DNA of 64,000 nucleotides from Nicotiana tabacum (GCF_000715075.1 NC_134089.1:102059157-102123156), one strand, 5' to 3'; counted from the stretch's first letter, positions 22,635-34,313 are shown. The notes: generated from the sequence alone by a model not told the origin. Numbers and translations are program-made.

Positions 22635-22639
22635 ACTGT
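22635..22639. repeat. target-site duplication ACTGT, right copy (Ogre1)
   Basis: It directly follows the LTR end CTTACA. Removing one ACTGT and the insertion joins unit A sequence CACCCCA-ACTGT-TTGAAAA. Confidence 0.85.
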
Positions 22640-22689
22640 TTGAAAAAAATCCTGAAAGAAAACATGTTTTGGGCAAGGAAGATGACCTT

Positions 22690-22860
22690 CGCAAATGCAA
22701 GGGTCTTCCCGCGAACGCGAAGGCAAAATAGTGGGGGCAGAAAATTTAAACCTTCGCGAACACGATGGCCAGCTCGCGAACGCGAAGGTCTGAGTCTGGG
22801 AAAAAGTTTTTTCTCTTCTCAAACGTGGTGGTCTACTCGCGAACGCGAAGAGAAATCACT
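22690..22860 (+). repeat. inverted-repeat word array, G dialect (unit A, before ORF2)
   Basis: About six words such as CTCGC-GAAC-GCGAAGG, CCGC-GAAC-GCGAAGG and TTCGC-GAAC-ACGATGG. The array precedes ORF2 of unit A by roughly 200 bp. Confidence 0.75.
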
Positions 22861-23032
22861 GGCAGTCCCAAAATTGGTAAAAAAAATAGTAGCTTCGCAC
22901 AACTTTGCCCGGGACCTTTTTTGCCAATTTCTTCGGCCTAAATACTTCCTAATACACTGTTTTAAGTGTTTGTATGATATTTTAACATTGTTGGTCTATT
23001 TTGTAGGTACTTTGGGTTTAAGATAAAATCAG

Positions 23033-24357
23033 AACATCATGAAATTGCTCAAGAACATGTCTTAGGACCTGGACAAGAGGAAGCCTTTGATCATGAACGG
23101 TTTCTATCTACAGCATGTGAGCGGAGATATGATGAACTCTTGTCCAAGACCATCTTCTAGGAAGGAGGCATAAACTTAGAAAAAGTTGAAGCTAAAATGT
23201 CGGGCTTCTACACGTGCTTGGTGGAGAGCAGGTGGATTTGTTTTGCAGAGAAACCAAATAACGCCAGCCACATAATAGTTCTGGAATTCTATTCAAACAC
23301 CTTGAGGACCGACTTCCAAGGTGCCTTGGTTACTACTGTGTGGGGCGTGCAAGTCCACTTCAGCTCTGAGATAATCAATGATATTTATGGCCTCCCCAAT
23401 GCTGACAACAACGTCTATAGAGACAAAGCCAAAGCAGGAGGAAACTAGTGGCTAGTAGATATGTTACATGATGGGGTTACCCCGAAGTGGTTGACAGTGC
23501 ACAAGGGAGTTGATTCTCACGACTTCATGGCTGAGGCAAAGGCATGGCTCTCCATTATCTGTTCAAGAGTGCCACCCTCTACAAATGACACTGATGTGAC
23601 ACCAGACAAGGCAATGATAATTACTGCTATCATGGATGGACTACCTGTGAACGTGGGGGAGCACATTGTCCGAGAAATTGAGGAAGCCACTCATGGGAGG
23701 TCCAAGAGCTTGTTCTTTCCATCCTTGATCACTAGACTTTGCTATGATGCTGAGGTGCCTAAACGCCCCAATGATGTTGATAAAGGTCTAGGAAAGCCGA
23801 TGATCTATCCCTTGATGAAAAGAGGACCCAATGACAAACAGAAAAAGAGGAGAATTGATGTTGCTTCCTCTTCATTTGTGCAGTTCTTTGAGGACACCAT
23901 TGATCCTGCCGGATCTTTTGCACCTTTATCATGTTCTTTTGACCCCATAGGACCACTGTAGTCTGGTCCTTACACTATGCGCCACTTGTCCAGCCAGATA
24001 TATAGGGCAGATGCACATGTTAGGCAGCTTATAGCTGGCCTTCCCATTTGCCCACCTAGGGCTGGCACATCTATTAGGACTACTGCCTCACCATCCATGG
24101 TGGATTTGGTCAAAGAGCAAAAAGAAATCACGGGCAAGATGGAGGCCATTAACACTGGGCTGGAGAACATGAGTCGCTGGCAAGGAAAGATTGAAAAGAG
24201 GCAGAGAAAGTTCAAGGAGCATGAGAAGAAGAAAAACAAACCGTTGTCCAAGATGATGCAAAAGTTGAGTACATTTTGTGGTTCGCCTGACTCGGAGGAT
24301 AATGATGATGATACAGACTTGGATCTCAAATTTCCCACCACCTCCAGTTCTGACTGA
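23033..24357 (+). pseudogene. ORF2 of unit A (plant retroelement domain protein), broken
   Basis: A single frame with a few stops (near 23157, 23446 and 23959) encodes a conserved globular region (GFYTCLVESRWICF, EFYSNTLRTDF, VHFSSEIINDIYGLP, DFMAEAKAWLSIICSRV, KAMIITAIMDGLPVNVGEHI). A coiled, Lys/Glu-rich tail (KRQRKFKEHEKKKNK) and an acidic end (SEDNDDDTDLD) follow. The pattern matches what I remember as the 'putative plant transposon protein' domain in Athila/Tat-type elements; a profile search is needed. It is not a polymerase or an integrase. Copies: 29638-30990 and 36358-37709. Function unknown. Confidence 0.65.
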
Positions 24358-26175
24358 TGCAGTATTCAGGGAGCACTTTCCACCATTTTAATCTATCATG
24401 TTTAGTTGCATTGGGGACATTGCAATATCTTTAGTTGGGGGTGGCTTCTTGTATAACTGTTGTTCTTGTATAATTGTGGATAACTGTAGGTATAGCAGAT
24501 TAGTACTGTGGTTGTTTTTATTTTGTTGTTAGTGTTTTTTCATGTGATGTTTTATATTAGTATGTTTCTAGCTTCTTAATTTTTTATTAGCTTCTTAAAT
24601 TTCTTTTTGTATAGTATGTTTGATGTTAGTAGCGATATCCTTGGTTTTCTTTGTATCACGGTTCTTTTTCCAAGAATGCCAATTTTCTTCTTGAACCGGG
24701 TAATTGTAGAAACGTTTTGTCGACTTTTCCCAATGATGGATAGATAGACAACTTTCTTGAGGGAATTAGTCTTGTAGTTAGATATAGCTTATGTTAATTT
24801 AGGAAAAATAAATGGTTTGAGTTGGGGTTTGTGCTCATTGACCAAGTTGTGGTTTGCTTTGTACCAACATGATTTAAACCTCGGCACATGAATTTTTGGT
24901 TGTTGCAAAAGAAAAATAATTGAAGTAAAAATGTCATGACTTTTAGACTCAAATTTTGGCTCTTTGATTCACTAAATAGCTTCTTATGCTATATGCAACA
25001 TCTTTGAGTCATTGGTTTCAATTGGATTAGTGTTCATGTGCCATGTATGGTGAGATTCATTATGAATTCTTTTGCATTACTTGTAGTCTTGAACTTGCCC
25101 GGAACGTGCTTCAAGGCGAAATCAGACTAACTTGGTTTGAAAAATGATATTAGGCCTTCCTTGGACCGCTAGTGTGACTTAAATTTCCTACCCTTGAATA
25201 TTTTCCCGAGTCAACCCATTTTTAGCCTTTAACCTTATTCGTTGGCAACCGTGTTACAAACTTTAATCCTTTGTTCTTTATTGATCTAGCTTTAGACACC
25301 CTACCTCCCTAAGTACTTTGAAAATGTAAACATAGTCTAAAAGCCTAAGTTTGGGGGTGAAGGTTGGAAAAATTATGATATGGAAGTTTCTTAAAAAGGT
25401 GAAAGGTAGAGGAAAAAAAGTGAAACTTTCCTTGATTTTGAAAAGGAAAGAAAATGAAAAAAAATAATATATAATAAAGGGAAGACTAGATGTGGAATGA
25501 AAAGTGAAGAAAGGATGGAGAATATTTTCAAAGGAAGTGGACTTTAAGTGTAAACTTTGTAATGCTTGGGGAGGTTTTGAGTCATTCTAACCAAAATTGT
25601 GCCCTACCTTAACCAAAAACCTAACCAATACAACCCTTTAAGTCCTAATTGATTTTGAACCAAGTTGTCTACATTAGTGCAGGAATACATGAAGGGCAAG
25701 TCTATGGTACTACTTGTATGCATTTGAACATATTTTTAAGAGAGAGTTAATTCTTTCCATTTGATATCCCATTTTTGTTTTGAATTAAGATATATGAGTG
25801 TGGGATCCTCTCTTAAATGTGAGGGCACATGAGATTTGAGTTGTGAATTTAATCCCATTTTCAATTGGAAGGAATGACCAAAGAAAGTTAATTGTGGTAG
25901 AGAGGCAAATTTTGAAGCTTTAATGTCATGACTTGATTGTTACTTTGATTTGCATTAGTGTTTGAGCACTTGGAGTGCAATGGAGTTCATAAGAAGTGCT
26001 TTATAATTCATATGCTTTGGAGTAATTGTTTCTACTAATCGAAGTCATATTTTTGTGCTTATAGTAGACCTTTGTGGCTTGGCATAATATGGATGCATTG
26101 TTGAGTTAACTACTTGGGAGAAGATTTTGTCGCTTTTATTGCTTGAGGACAAGTAATAGTTTAAGTTTGGAGGTT
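24358..26175 (+). mobile_element. unit A 3' untranslated region up to LTR_B
   Basis: This 1.8 kb has no credible gene. It carries three purine-rich words of similar type: TTAGTTGGGGGTGGC near 24430, TAAGTTTGGGGGTG near 25347, and TAAGTTTGGAGGTT next to the LTR (about 26162-26175), the last being the likely polypurine tract. The middle contains A/G-rich simple sequence (about 25380-25520). Confidence 0.65.
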
Positions 26176-27547
26176 TGATAAGTTGGTATTTTTCCAACTT
26201 ATCTTATCTTTAAACCTATACTTTCTCTATGTTTGAGTGATAAAATTATGTGTTTGATGTGATTTACTTCTATTTTACAAGTTGTATGTGATTTAGAGGA
26301 AATGGTGAAGAAACCAAGTAAAAACAAGTCAAAAAGGAGCTAAAATGGACAATGAGAAACAGCTCTGTGGTTTACTCTTCTCGAACGCGAAGGTACTACG
26401 CGAACGCGAAGAAGCAGGCAGCTAGACCTTTGCAAATGTGAAGTACACAATGCAAACGTGATGAAACAGAACATGAACCTTTGCGAACGCAAAGGTGTTA
26501 ACACGAACGTGATGACTGAGGAAAGAAACCCTTTGCGTACGCCAAGGCGTGACCATGAACGCAATGAAGAAACTGGGCAGTTCTAAAATTTCACATTTTT
26601 GACCCCAAAACCCTTTAAGACCCAAACCAGCTCATTTGTAAAGGATATCTTTGGCTTATTTTCAGTTCTTAGGACTAGAGAGAACAAGTTTTGGAAGCTA
26701 GGGCTTTGCACACACACTTTGGTCTTGAAGATTTGAAGCTTTTGGTTAAGATTTTCTTATCCATTTATGTTTATTTCTTCATTTCCTTGCATTGTATTGT
26801 ATATCTAAGTGTGTAGTATTTTATTCAACACTTTAATCTTATTTATGGAAATATTCATGTTTAAAGTGTGGATTAAATACCTTGTTTTGCTTATGTATTG
26901 AATGATTTTTATCTTTTTATAAAGTGAGTTGTTGTTTCTTTAATTATTCTTGTTCTTTAATGTTTCCAAAGGGATTAGATAACCCTAGGACTCGCCCATT
27001 AACTCCGAATTAATTTTGGAAAAGATAATTTGGGGTTGGGAAAGATTAATTAACAAGAACTTGAGGCTTTAACCCTCATTTTATAGATTCTACCCAGCGA
27101 TAAGATTGAACTACTTGTAGCCATTTCGGGTGTGCTTAATCTCTTAATTGTTTTAGGGATAATTCAATTAGGAAGTCTTGTTAGTCTTCGAAAGAAGCTA
27201 ATTAAGAATTATTATCCATGACTAATTAACATAAACTCGCTCATATTTGTAAAATCGTGAAATACATTGGATCGTTACTTGAGTGAAATTCCCGATGCAT
27301 CCATACTTGTAGCCATTGATCATTTTACTTGCTTTCTAGGTTAGTTTACATTTCCGTATTTAGGTAGAAATATTTTCCAAACCAAACTCTTAGTGTTTGG
27401 CATTGCGCGATAAGTGATAATTCTCTTACATTCCTAATCGCCTACATATTGTTCTCTGTGGGATTCGATCCCGACTCATAGTTGGGTAAATTATATTGCA
27501 TGCGACCGTGTCCATTTACTTTTTAGTAGTGGATTTGGACGTCATCA
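26176..27547 (+). mobile_element. Athila-like LTR with distinct U3 (LTR_B)
   Basis: The 1,372-bp LTR begins TGATAAGTTGG and ends GTCATCA. From about 26640 it matches LTR_A and LTR_C closely, but the first 460 bp are different, with a G-dialect word array at 26375-26575. It serves as 3' LTR of unit A and 5' LTR of unit B. No primer site follows; the next bases are a junction also found after LTR_C. Confidence 0.85.
26375..26575 (+). repeat. inverted-repeat word array, G dialect (LTR_B)
   Basis: Words include CCTTTGC-GAAC-GCAAAGG at 26478-26495 (seven-base perfect arms), CCTTTGC-GTAC-GCCAAGG near 26530, and TACGC-GAAC-GCGAAG near 26397. Compared with CCTTCGC/GCGAAGG words elsewhere, both arms have changed together (C to T with G to A). 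Confidence 0.8.
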
Positions 27548-27562
27548 AAATTTATATTCCCG

Positions 27563-28079
27563 ATGCATCCATGCTTGAAGCTTTCGAGGTCCAAAATGCC
27601 TAAGAAGATAATGAGAGCCAAGAATTCTCCTTAGATGAGTAAGCCGAAAATCCTTCCTTGGCGCTTGATCAAAACCAAAAAGAACTCTCAAATGCTCAAG
27701 ATGAGAAGATTATCCTCATGTTGGAGACCATTCTTGAAAATGAGGAGAAGCACAAATTTGCCCTCGAGGATTTGAAACAAGGCTTGTATTACAATGATGA
27801 ACTTATCCACACTTTGGAAGAGCAAATGAAAATATTGGTTGAAGCTCACTATGCCCACCAACTTGAGTGTGTAGAAGGAAGCCAAGAAGAGTCCAATTCT
27901 GAGGACAAAAGTGAGCTTTACTATGAGGATTCGAGAATTGAATATCCGCCAAACGACTCCATGAGTGTTAGTGATGCAAAGAAAAATATGGAATTAGAGT
28001 CAACCGGTGTAAATGAAAATTTGGTTGAAATTGACTCTAGTCCGGGGGAAAAAGGGATGTCAAAATCCAAGAAGCGTTG
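27563..28079 (+). pseudogene. ORF1 acidic coiled-coil fragment, unit B
   Basis: This is a copy of the acidic coiled-coil segment at 4590-5160. The start, including the zinc-knuckle part and leader, is deleted: LTR-like sequence ATTCCCGATGCATCC is joined to the coil at about 27572. Stops lie at about 27601 and 27641. The long open part starts at 27658 and encodes NAQDEKIILMLETIL, then a Glu-rich block, and ends with a frameshifted basic tail. Unit B also carries a four-residue insertion (KILVE) relative to unit A, shared with unit C. Confidence 0.6.
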
Positions 28080-28395
28080 AAATTTGGAGGTTTGAAGTCA
28101 CATTCCAAGAATTTTTCACAATTGGAATTGTGTGGTGTTATGGAAGTTGAACTACATGAATCAATGGAGGGTTGCGGTGAGGAAAAATTGATGCCATACA
28201 TTTTACACTTTGAGGAAAAACCAAGGTAAAATGACATTCCTCACATGAGAGCCAAGAAGTGCAAAATGAAGAACTTAAGGCTTGGCTTGATCATCGACTT
28301 ACCACCCCCCATCGCTCGTGGTCATAAGATTGATTCCAAGCTAGGTGCCAAGTTCATATCATCCAAGTGGCGAGAAAAGTGGTAAAGTTGACTTT

Positions 28396-28443
28396 CGTCG
28401 TGCCACGACGTTAAATGCGGTGCTTGGTGGGAGGCAACCCATC
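28396..28443 (+). other. conserved double-hairpin block (unit B, best preserved)
   Basis: A perfect palindrome CGTCGTGCCACGACG (28396-28410) is followed by TTAAATGCGG and the hairpin GGTGGG-AGGCAA-CCCATC (28426-28443). Confidence 0.75.
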
Positions 28444-28589
28444 GTTTTTTAAAATATTTTAGTCATTTTTTAAATTTTCTTTTTTAGAATAGCTTAGTAT
28501 ATTATTTTTGACTAATATGCCAAGTTTTAGATTTTTTGGAGTTGATTTGAGCAGGTCGGGATGATCCGGAGGGCCAAAGCCAGTAGCTG

Positions 28590-28750
28590 CAAAATCTGTG
28601 TATCAACCGTCTGGTGTAACCGCATCTATGGATTTTTGACCTCAGATGTGGTCATGCATAAGCGTGATTCCAACCGCAGATGCGTTCAATCTTGCAGAAG
28701 CGGCACCGCAGATGCGGTGAAATACCGCAGATGCAGAAATCGAGCAGGTT
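28590..28750 (+). repeat. inverted-repeat word array, T dialect (unit B, after ORF1)
   Basis: Words include ACCGC-AGAT-GCGGT at 28705-28718. They are followed by an A-rich stretch TTTTAAATTAAAAAAATAG at about 28750. Confidence 0.75.
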
Positions 28751-29320
28751 TTAAATTAAAAAAATAGAAGTGTCATTCCTTCACAGGTATATTCTGCATT
28801 TGCTATTTTGCTCCCCCAGCCCTAAACTCCCCCATCTCCAACATACTCCAAAACCTCAATTGCCTGAGAAATCTACTGCACTCACACAAGACCCAGGTAA
28901 TTTCCTCTTAATCCTCATCTACCTCTCTTCTCTTTTCTTTCTTTCCCTCTTCTTCTCCATTGCCAACAGCCCCACATTTATTTTATTTGATGTTTTTATT
29001 TTTGATTTCATTGCTGTTAGTTTTAGGAAGTGAGAGACATTGGTTGAGAGATTCATGTGTGTGCTGCTAGTGTTGGATCACATTTGTGGGAAATCTGAGT
29101 ACCCAAATTGTGTAAATAATAGGCCATTTTAAAGTGCTAGCAAGATGTTCGACAAATTGCTTAAAAGAAAATCTCTTGCTAAATACCACAAAGTCGGTCT
29201 CACTAGACTCAAAATTTTATGTAGTGCACTAACTTAGAAGTCTCGAGTATAAATTAGGCGCCAACATCAGGTCTAAAATTGAAAAATGAAAGAAATTCTA
29301 GGCAGTTGCACAATATGACG
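28751..29320 (+). other. non-coding region between the two word arrays, unit B
   Basis: This is pyrimidine-rich, leader-like sequence (28770-28990) followed by sequence also present in unit C at 35520-36040. No credible gene is seen; the 87-codon frame at 28770 is hydrophobic because of the T-rich tract. Confidence 0.55.
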
Positions 29321-29324
29321 AACA

Positions 29325-29480
29325 CCACAGATGCGGTCAATTTTACACAGAAGCGGTTTCGCACCTGTGTTGACTATTCCGCATGTGCGATTTCTGGAAG
29401 ATTGAGCAAAATCGCAGATGCGGTTGAAATTCCGCTGAAGAGGAACCGCTCCTGCTGTCACTATTTCACAGACGCAAAAA
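29325..29480 (+). repeat. inverted-repeat word array, T dialect (unit B, before ORF2)
   Basis: Words include ATCGC-AGAT-GCGGT and TTCGC-ACCT-GTG. The array lies 150-300 bp upstream of the ORF2 ATG at 29638. Confidence 0.7.
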
Positions 29481-29637
29481 CTGGGCAGAAATGCTAATTC
29501 CCATAGATTTGCAATAGAGCCTTCCCGGGCCTATTCAACCTGATTCTTTGGCCTAATTACAGTGTTTAGAATTGCTTAACATAATTATGTTGCTCGACTG
29601 ACTTTGTTTTGATTTTATAAAGGTACTTTGAGCTAAA

Positions 29638-30990
29638 ATGGACCCGAACATGAGCGGACAACAACATAAAAATGAGGAGGAGGTTGAGGAACTATATGAT
29701 GAATCACGCTTCATGTCAGTTGACTATCAGCGTAGATATGTGGATGACCCTGTTAACAAAAGGATAGTGCTTGAAAAGGGGATCAATGAAGAAAAATTGG
29801 CCGAGAAGCTCCCAGATTTCTATGCATGTCTCCATGCATCCGGATGGTCATGCTTCATTCCTACTCCATGCAAAGCTAATAAGGAGTGGGTTCGCGAATT
29901 CTATGCTAACCTTAAGCGCACAGATTTTGCAAGTACACAAGTCGTCATCAGAGGAAAATTGGTAAGGTTTGGGATAGAGCAGATAAATGACACTCTTGGG
30001 ATTCACAACTATTCAACGGAGCCGGTGCAAGAGAAAGATCAGTGTGACAATGGGGAATGGCATGTCTCCAAACTCTACCCTCCTAGCCTGAGAGCCAAAG
30101 GGGGAAATAGGAGAAAAGGTTTGTGGTCAATTGACTTCACAGCTGAGGCAAAAATATGGTTGTACATCATATGCAACAGGGTTTCTCCTTGTGGAAACGT
30201 CTTAGATGTCTCCTACACCAGGGCTTTGATTATTGCATGCCTCTTGGACATCATTCCTGTGAATGTCGGGTACTACATCCTGTAGGAGCTGAGGGAGTAT
30301 TTGCGAGACAAGGATGAAGGGATGATGTTCCCTTCATTGATCACATAGCTATGCATGAGAGCAGAGGTTGAGGTGCGTGGCACCGATCAATGGCTACCAG
30401 CTGATAAACCTTTTCATCCACTAAGAGTGATAGGAGAGGGTAGTGCAGTCAAGAGCAAGAAAAGGAAAGTCACCATCATGGCTGCTGGTTCAGAGTCATC
30501 TTCATAGGCAGTTGCACCTGAGGGACTATTTGGGGTGCTAAATTCCGAGCTTGCATCTATTCAGAAGTTAGTGTTACAGCTTTCGAGTGAGCTTTCATCC
30601 TCCTAGCCTGGTCCTTCGTACTTCTCCAGGGACAAAATGAAGAGTTACTTAGATGCACAGAAGAGTTAGAAAGATTCTCATGAGAAGATGGTAGGCATCA
30701 GTGACCAGAATTGAGGCAGCCTATGGAACTTTGGCCAAGGCGCATGCAGATCTCTAGTCAGACTTCGATAAGGAGAAGAAGAACAAGAACAAGAAGAAGA
30801 TCAAGTTCATAATAAAAATGTGGAGAGGCATAAAGGCCATCTTCAAATGGTGAAACCCAGGCAAGAAGATACCAGTGACGGACAAACACGATAGCGAGAA
30901 GAATTCCTTCATGTCAGAGGTTGCTGGTGATGGTGGTGATGATGATGAGGAGGAGACTGATGATGATGAGGCCACAAGAGATGCACATCA
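29638..30990 (+). pseudogene. ORF2 of unit B (plant retroelement domain protein), broken by TAGs
   Basis: It starts MDPNMSGQQ at 29638 and is open for 215 codons: an acidic N-terminus, then DFYACLHASGWSCF, EFYANLKRTDFAS, VIRGKLVRFGIEQINDTLG, DFTAEAKIWLYIICNRVS, and RALIIACLLDIIPVNVGYYI. The frame then meets TAGs at 30283, 30505, 30604, 30667 and 30755; at each of these unit C has CAG. One more TAG near 30347 is shared with unit C. The tail would be Lys-rich then acidic. The domain resembles the 'putative plant transposon protein' family as I remember it. This copy has the best N-terminus of the three and sets the probable start codon. Confidence 0.7.
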
Positions 30991-32921
30991 TTGATCAGCT
31001 GTCCCACAGTTTGCTAGTCTGATGCAAACATCAGGGAGACCCTCAAACTATTTATGTTTTATATTTGATATTGTGCAGTGAGGACACTGCAATGTTCTTA
31101 GTTGGGGGTGGCTGTACGAGTATACTATATTCATGTTATGATACTGTGTGCCCTTGCCGGGCTTATTATTGTGCTGTTGTGGATATTGTGTGCCCTTGCC
31201 GGGCTATTTTGTGTAGCAGGTGCTCTTGCTGAGCTTGGTGTGATTAGTCTATTGTTATCTTTCTTTCTATATTTATTTTCTTTAGTATCTTGTTGTTATT
31301 AGTATTAGTTGTTACTATTTTACAATCCTTTTTAATAGTGTTGTTTTCTTTTATTTTTATTTCCATTAGTAATACTTCCTTGGGTTTTCTTCATGCTACG
31401 GTTCTTTTCCAAGGAACATTTTTGAAGTGAACCGGGTGACTTTTCCCTGTGATAGATGGCGTGACAACTTTTTTAAGGGAATTAGTCTTGTTTTGCTAGG
31501 AGGAAACTTTTGGATTATTTGGTTCTAATAAAATTAGTCTCTTGTACGTGAAATGTGAATTAATCATACACCTCCGAATTTTGGTTTTGAACTAAAACAA
31601 GTAACTTGCATGGTGAAGAATAATTTTTGTGATAAATTTTTGGCTCTTTTAGTGACTCTTTGCACACTAGTTTGAATAATATTGCTCTAGATGCTGTTAT
31701 TAGAAAATGAAATTGATCCATCTTGATTAGTTCATGTGCCATGTGTGTTAGTGTTTGTACAAATAAATCTTGTGTTTACTTCTATCATCTAGAACTTGCC
31801 TGGTTGGTCTTTCAACGCTAATGATAGTATGTTTGGTTGGAGGGATGGTCTTAGGCATTCTTTGTTTTATTTGCAAAACCTCTTTAGCCTTTCAAGCCTA
31901 CCATTGCATAAATTATATCACTAGTACCCGATTTGAGCCTTTAACCTTTTCTTTGGCCACCTCATTACAAACATTTCCCCTTTTGTAAAATAATTCCCTC
32001 TTTTGAACCTGTCCCTCCCTGAACATTGAGAATGAGTCTAAAATCCTAAGTTGGGGGTGTGGTGTCAAAGTGAAAATTGGTAAGTTTGTACATTGAGTGT
32101 AGGATCATATACCTCAAAGTGTTTGTATTAAATTATTCAAGCTCCAAAAGAAAAATATGTTTATAAGAAAAACAATAGAGAAATATTTGTATGTATATAA
32201 AGTATGGAGCCTTGAAGAAAATTAGAGAGGTATTTAAGGTGGTTCTATATTGGGAACTAGATGCCAATGAGGCTATGTGGGTTGAAAAGAAACAAAGTCC
32301 AAAAAGAATGCCAAATGTGAGTAGTGTTCAAGGAGGATGAAGTCACTTGTATCCAAATGCTTATCAGACCCTTCCCTAAACCTACATTACAAGCTAAAAA
32401 AGTCTTTATGGGACCTCCAACCAAATGCCCTTGAATAGGCGATGAATTAAAATAAGGGCAAGCTTATGGTATGAGACATTGTAACACTTGAAATTCTTTG
32501 TGAGAGTGAGTGTTTTTGTAAATTTGTCCCTTATGTTGTATTGTAAATATAGTAATTTTGGGACTTTCTTTCTTGTGAGGGCACATGAATTCGGAAGGAT
32601 TGGTAAAATTGAGTAAGTTGAGCATATGTAGTGGACTAGTGCTTTTGAGTCACTTCTTGAGGCTTATTCTTGTCACTTGATTATTTTTGAAACTCCCTTG
32701 CACATTCTTGAAGTTGCTTTTAAACGAGGGAGTCATTCGGGAAAGATACACATACTTGAGCCTAATTATTAGTACCAACCAAATCCATAAGTATGGTGCT
32801 TAACTGGAGAATGTGATTTGTAAATAATAGCAATACCACTTGTATTTTAAATGGTAAATCCTCATTAAAGTGTTGGTTTTGATTTGCTTGAGGACAAACA
32901 AATGCTTTAAGTTGGGGGTGT
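30991..32921 (+). mobile_element. unit B 3' untranslated region up to LTR_C
   Basis: Non-coding. Three purine-rich words of one type occur: TTAGTTGGGGGTGGC near 31096, CTAAGTTGGGGGTGTGG near 32049, and TTAAGTTGGGGGTGT at about 32907-32921, directly before the LTR (the likely polypurine tract). A short repeat 'tgtgcccttgccgggct' occurs around 31149-31205. The uninterrupted sequence TTGAGCCTAATTATTAG at about 32757 is the empty-site version of the Tekay insertion in unit C. Confidence 0.7.
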
Positions 32922-34290
32922 TGATGAGTGGTGATTTTACCACTCAATCTAGTCTCTTTTCCTTAGCTTTCATGTCCTTTAACTATAATATGAGGTCGTT
33001 TATGGTGTTTATTGTTAGATTTTCAGGTAAATGATGCCCTGAAATGATTGAATTGAACTGGAGTAGAGTTGAGCAAAAAAGGGTGAAAACATGCAAAAAC
33101 TCCCCATTGATTCTGCATCTGCGGAAAGAAAGTCGCAGAAGCGACCTTGCTTCTGCGTGAATAGTTCTGCATCTGCGAAGTTGTCTGAAGTTGCAAGGAA
33201 CCACATCTGCAGTTGGATTATTGCTTCTGCGGTGGCGCATCTGCGCCTAGTGAACTGCATCTGCGGTAACAAAGTTTCAGCTGGCAAATCGCTTCTACGA
33301 TGGGATCTCCGCATCTGCGGAGCCGCACCTGCGATGAGTCTTCCGTAGGTGCGGTAAACGGGCATCAGATCTGGGAAAATTAGGCATTTCACATTTTCTC
33401 AACCCCAAACCATTTTTATACTCGTCCAAGTAGATATTTTAGATATCTTTGGCTTATTTTCAGTTCTTAAGGCTAGAGAGAACAAGTTTACGAAGCTAGG
33501 GCTTTGCACACACTCTTTGAACTTGAAGATTTGAAGCTTTTGGTTAAGATTTTCTTACCCATTTATGTTTATTTCTTCATTTCCTTGCCTTGTATTATAT
33601 ATCTAAGTGTGTAGTATTTTATTCAAGACTTGAATCTTGTTTATGGAAATATTCATGTTTAAAGTGGATTAAATACCTTGTTGTGCTTATGTATTGCATT
33701 AATTTTATCTTTTTATGAAGTGAGTTGTTGTTTCTTTAAGTATTCTTGTTCTTTAATGTTTCCAAAGGGATTAGCTAACCCTAGGACTTGCCCATTAACT
33801 CCGAATTAATTTTGGAAAAGATAATATGGGGTTGGAAAAGATTAATTAACAAGAACTTGAACTACTTGTAGCCATTCCGGGTGTGCTTAATCTCTTAATT
33901 GTTTTAGGGATAATTCAATTAGGAAGTCTTGTTAGTCTTCGGAAGAAGCTAATTAAGAATTATTATCCGTGAGTAATTAACATAAACTCGCTCATATTTA
34001 TAAAATCGTGAAATACATTGGATCGTTACTTGAGTGAAATTCCCGATGCATCCATACTTGTAGCTATTGATCATTTTACTTGCTTTCTAGGTTAGTTTAC
34101 ATTTCCGCATTTAGGTAGAAATATTTTCCGAACCAAACTCTTAGTGTTTGGCATTGCGCGATAAGTGATAATTCTATTACATTCCTAATCGCTTACATAT
34201 TGTTCTCTGTGGGATTCGACCGCGACTCATAGTTGGGTTTGCATGCGACCGTATCCATTTACTTTTTAGTAGTGGATTTGGACATCATCA
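32922..34290 (+). mobile_element. Athila-like LTR, T type (LTR_C)
   Basis: The 1,369-bp LTR begins TGATGAGTGG and ends CATCATCA. It is close to LTR_A along its whole length, including the T-dialect word array (33108-33360) and TATA-like TTTTTATA at 33413-33420. It has a small deletion relative to the others near 33858 (loss of the CCCTCATTTTATAG segment). It serves as 3' LTR of unit B and 5' LTR of unit C. No primer site follows. Confidence 0.9.
33108..33360 (+). repeat. inverted-repeat word array, T dialect (LTR_C, best preserved)
   Basis: About twelve words. Perfect arm pairing is seen at 33132-33145 (GTCGC-AGAA-GCGAC), 33234-33247 (GGCGC-ATCT-GCGCC) and 33307-33322 (CTCCGC-ATCT-GCGGAG). 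The four-base centre varies among ATCT, TTCT, AGAA, ACCT and AGGT while CGC/GCG stays. Confidence 0.85.
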
Positions 34291-34313
34291 AAATTTATAT
34301 TCCCGATGCATCC

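Noticed and set aside
28770..29033. 87-codon hydrophobic ORF as a small secreted or membrane protein
   Set aside because: T/C-rich leader-like sequence, not open in the homologous region of unit C.
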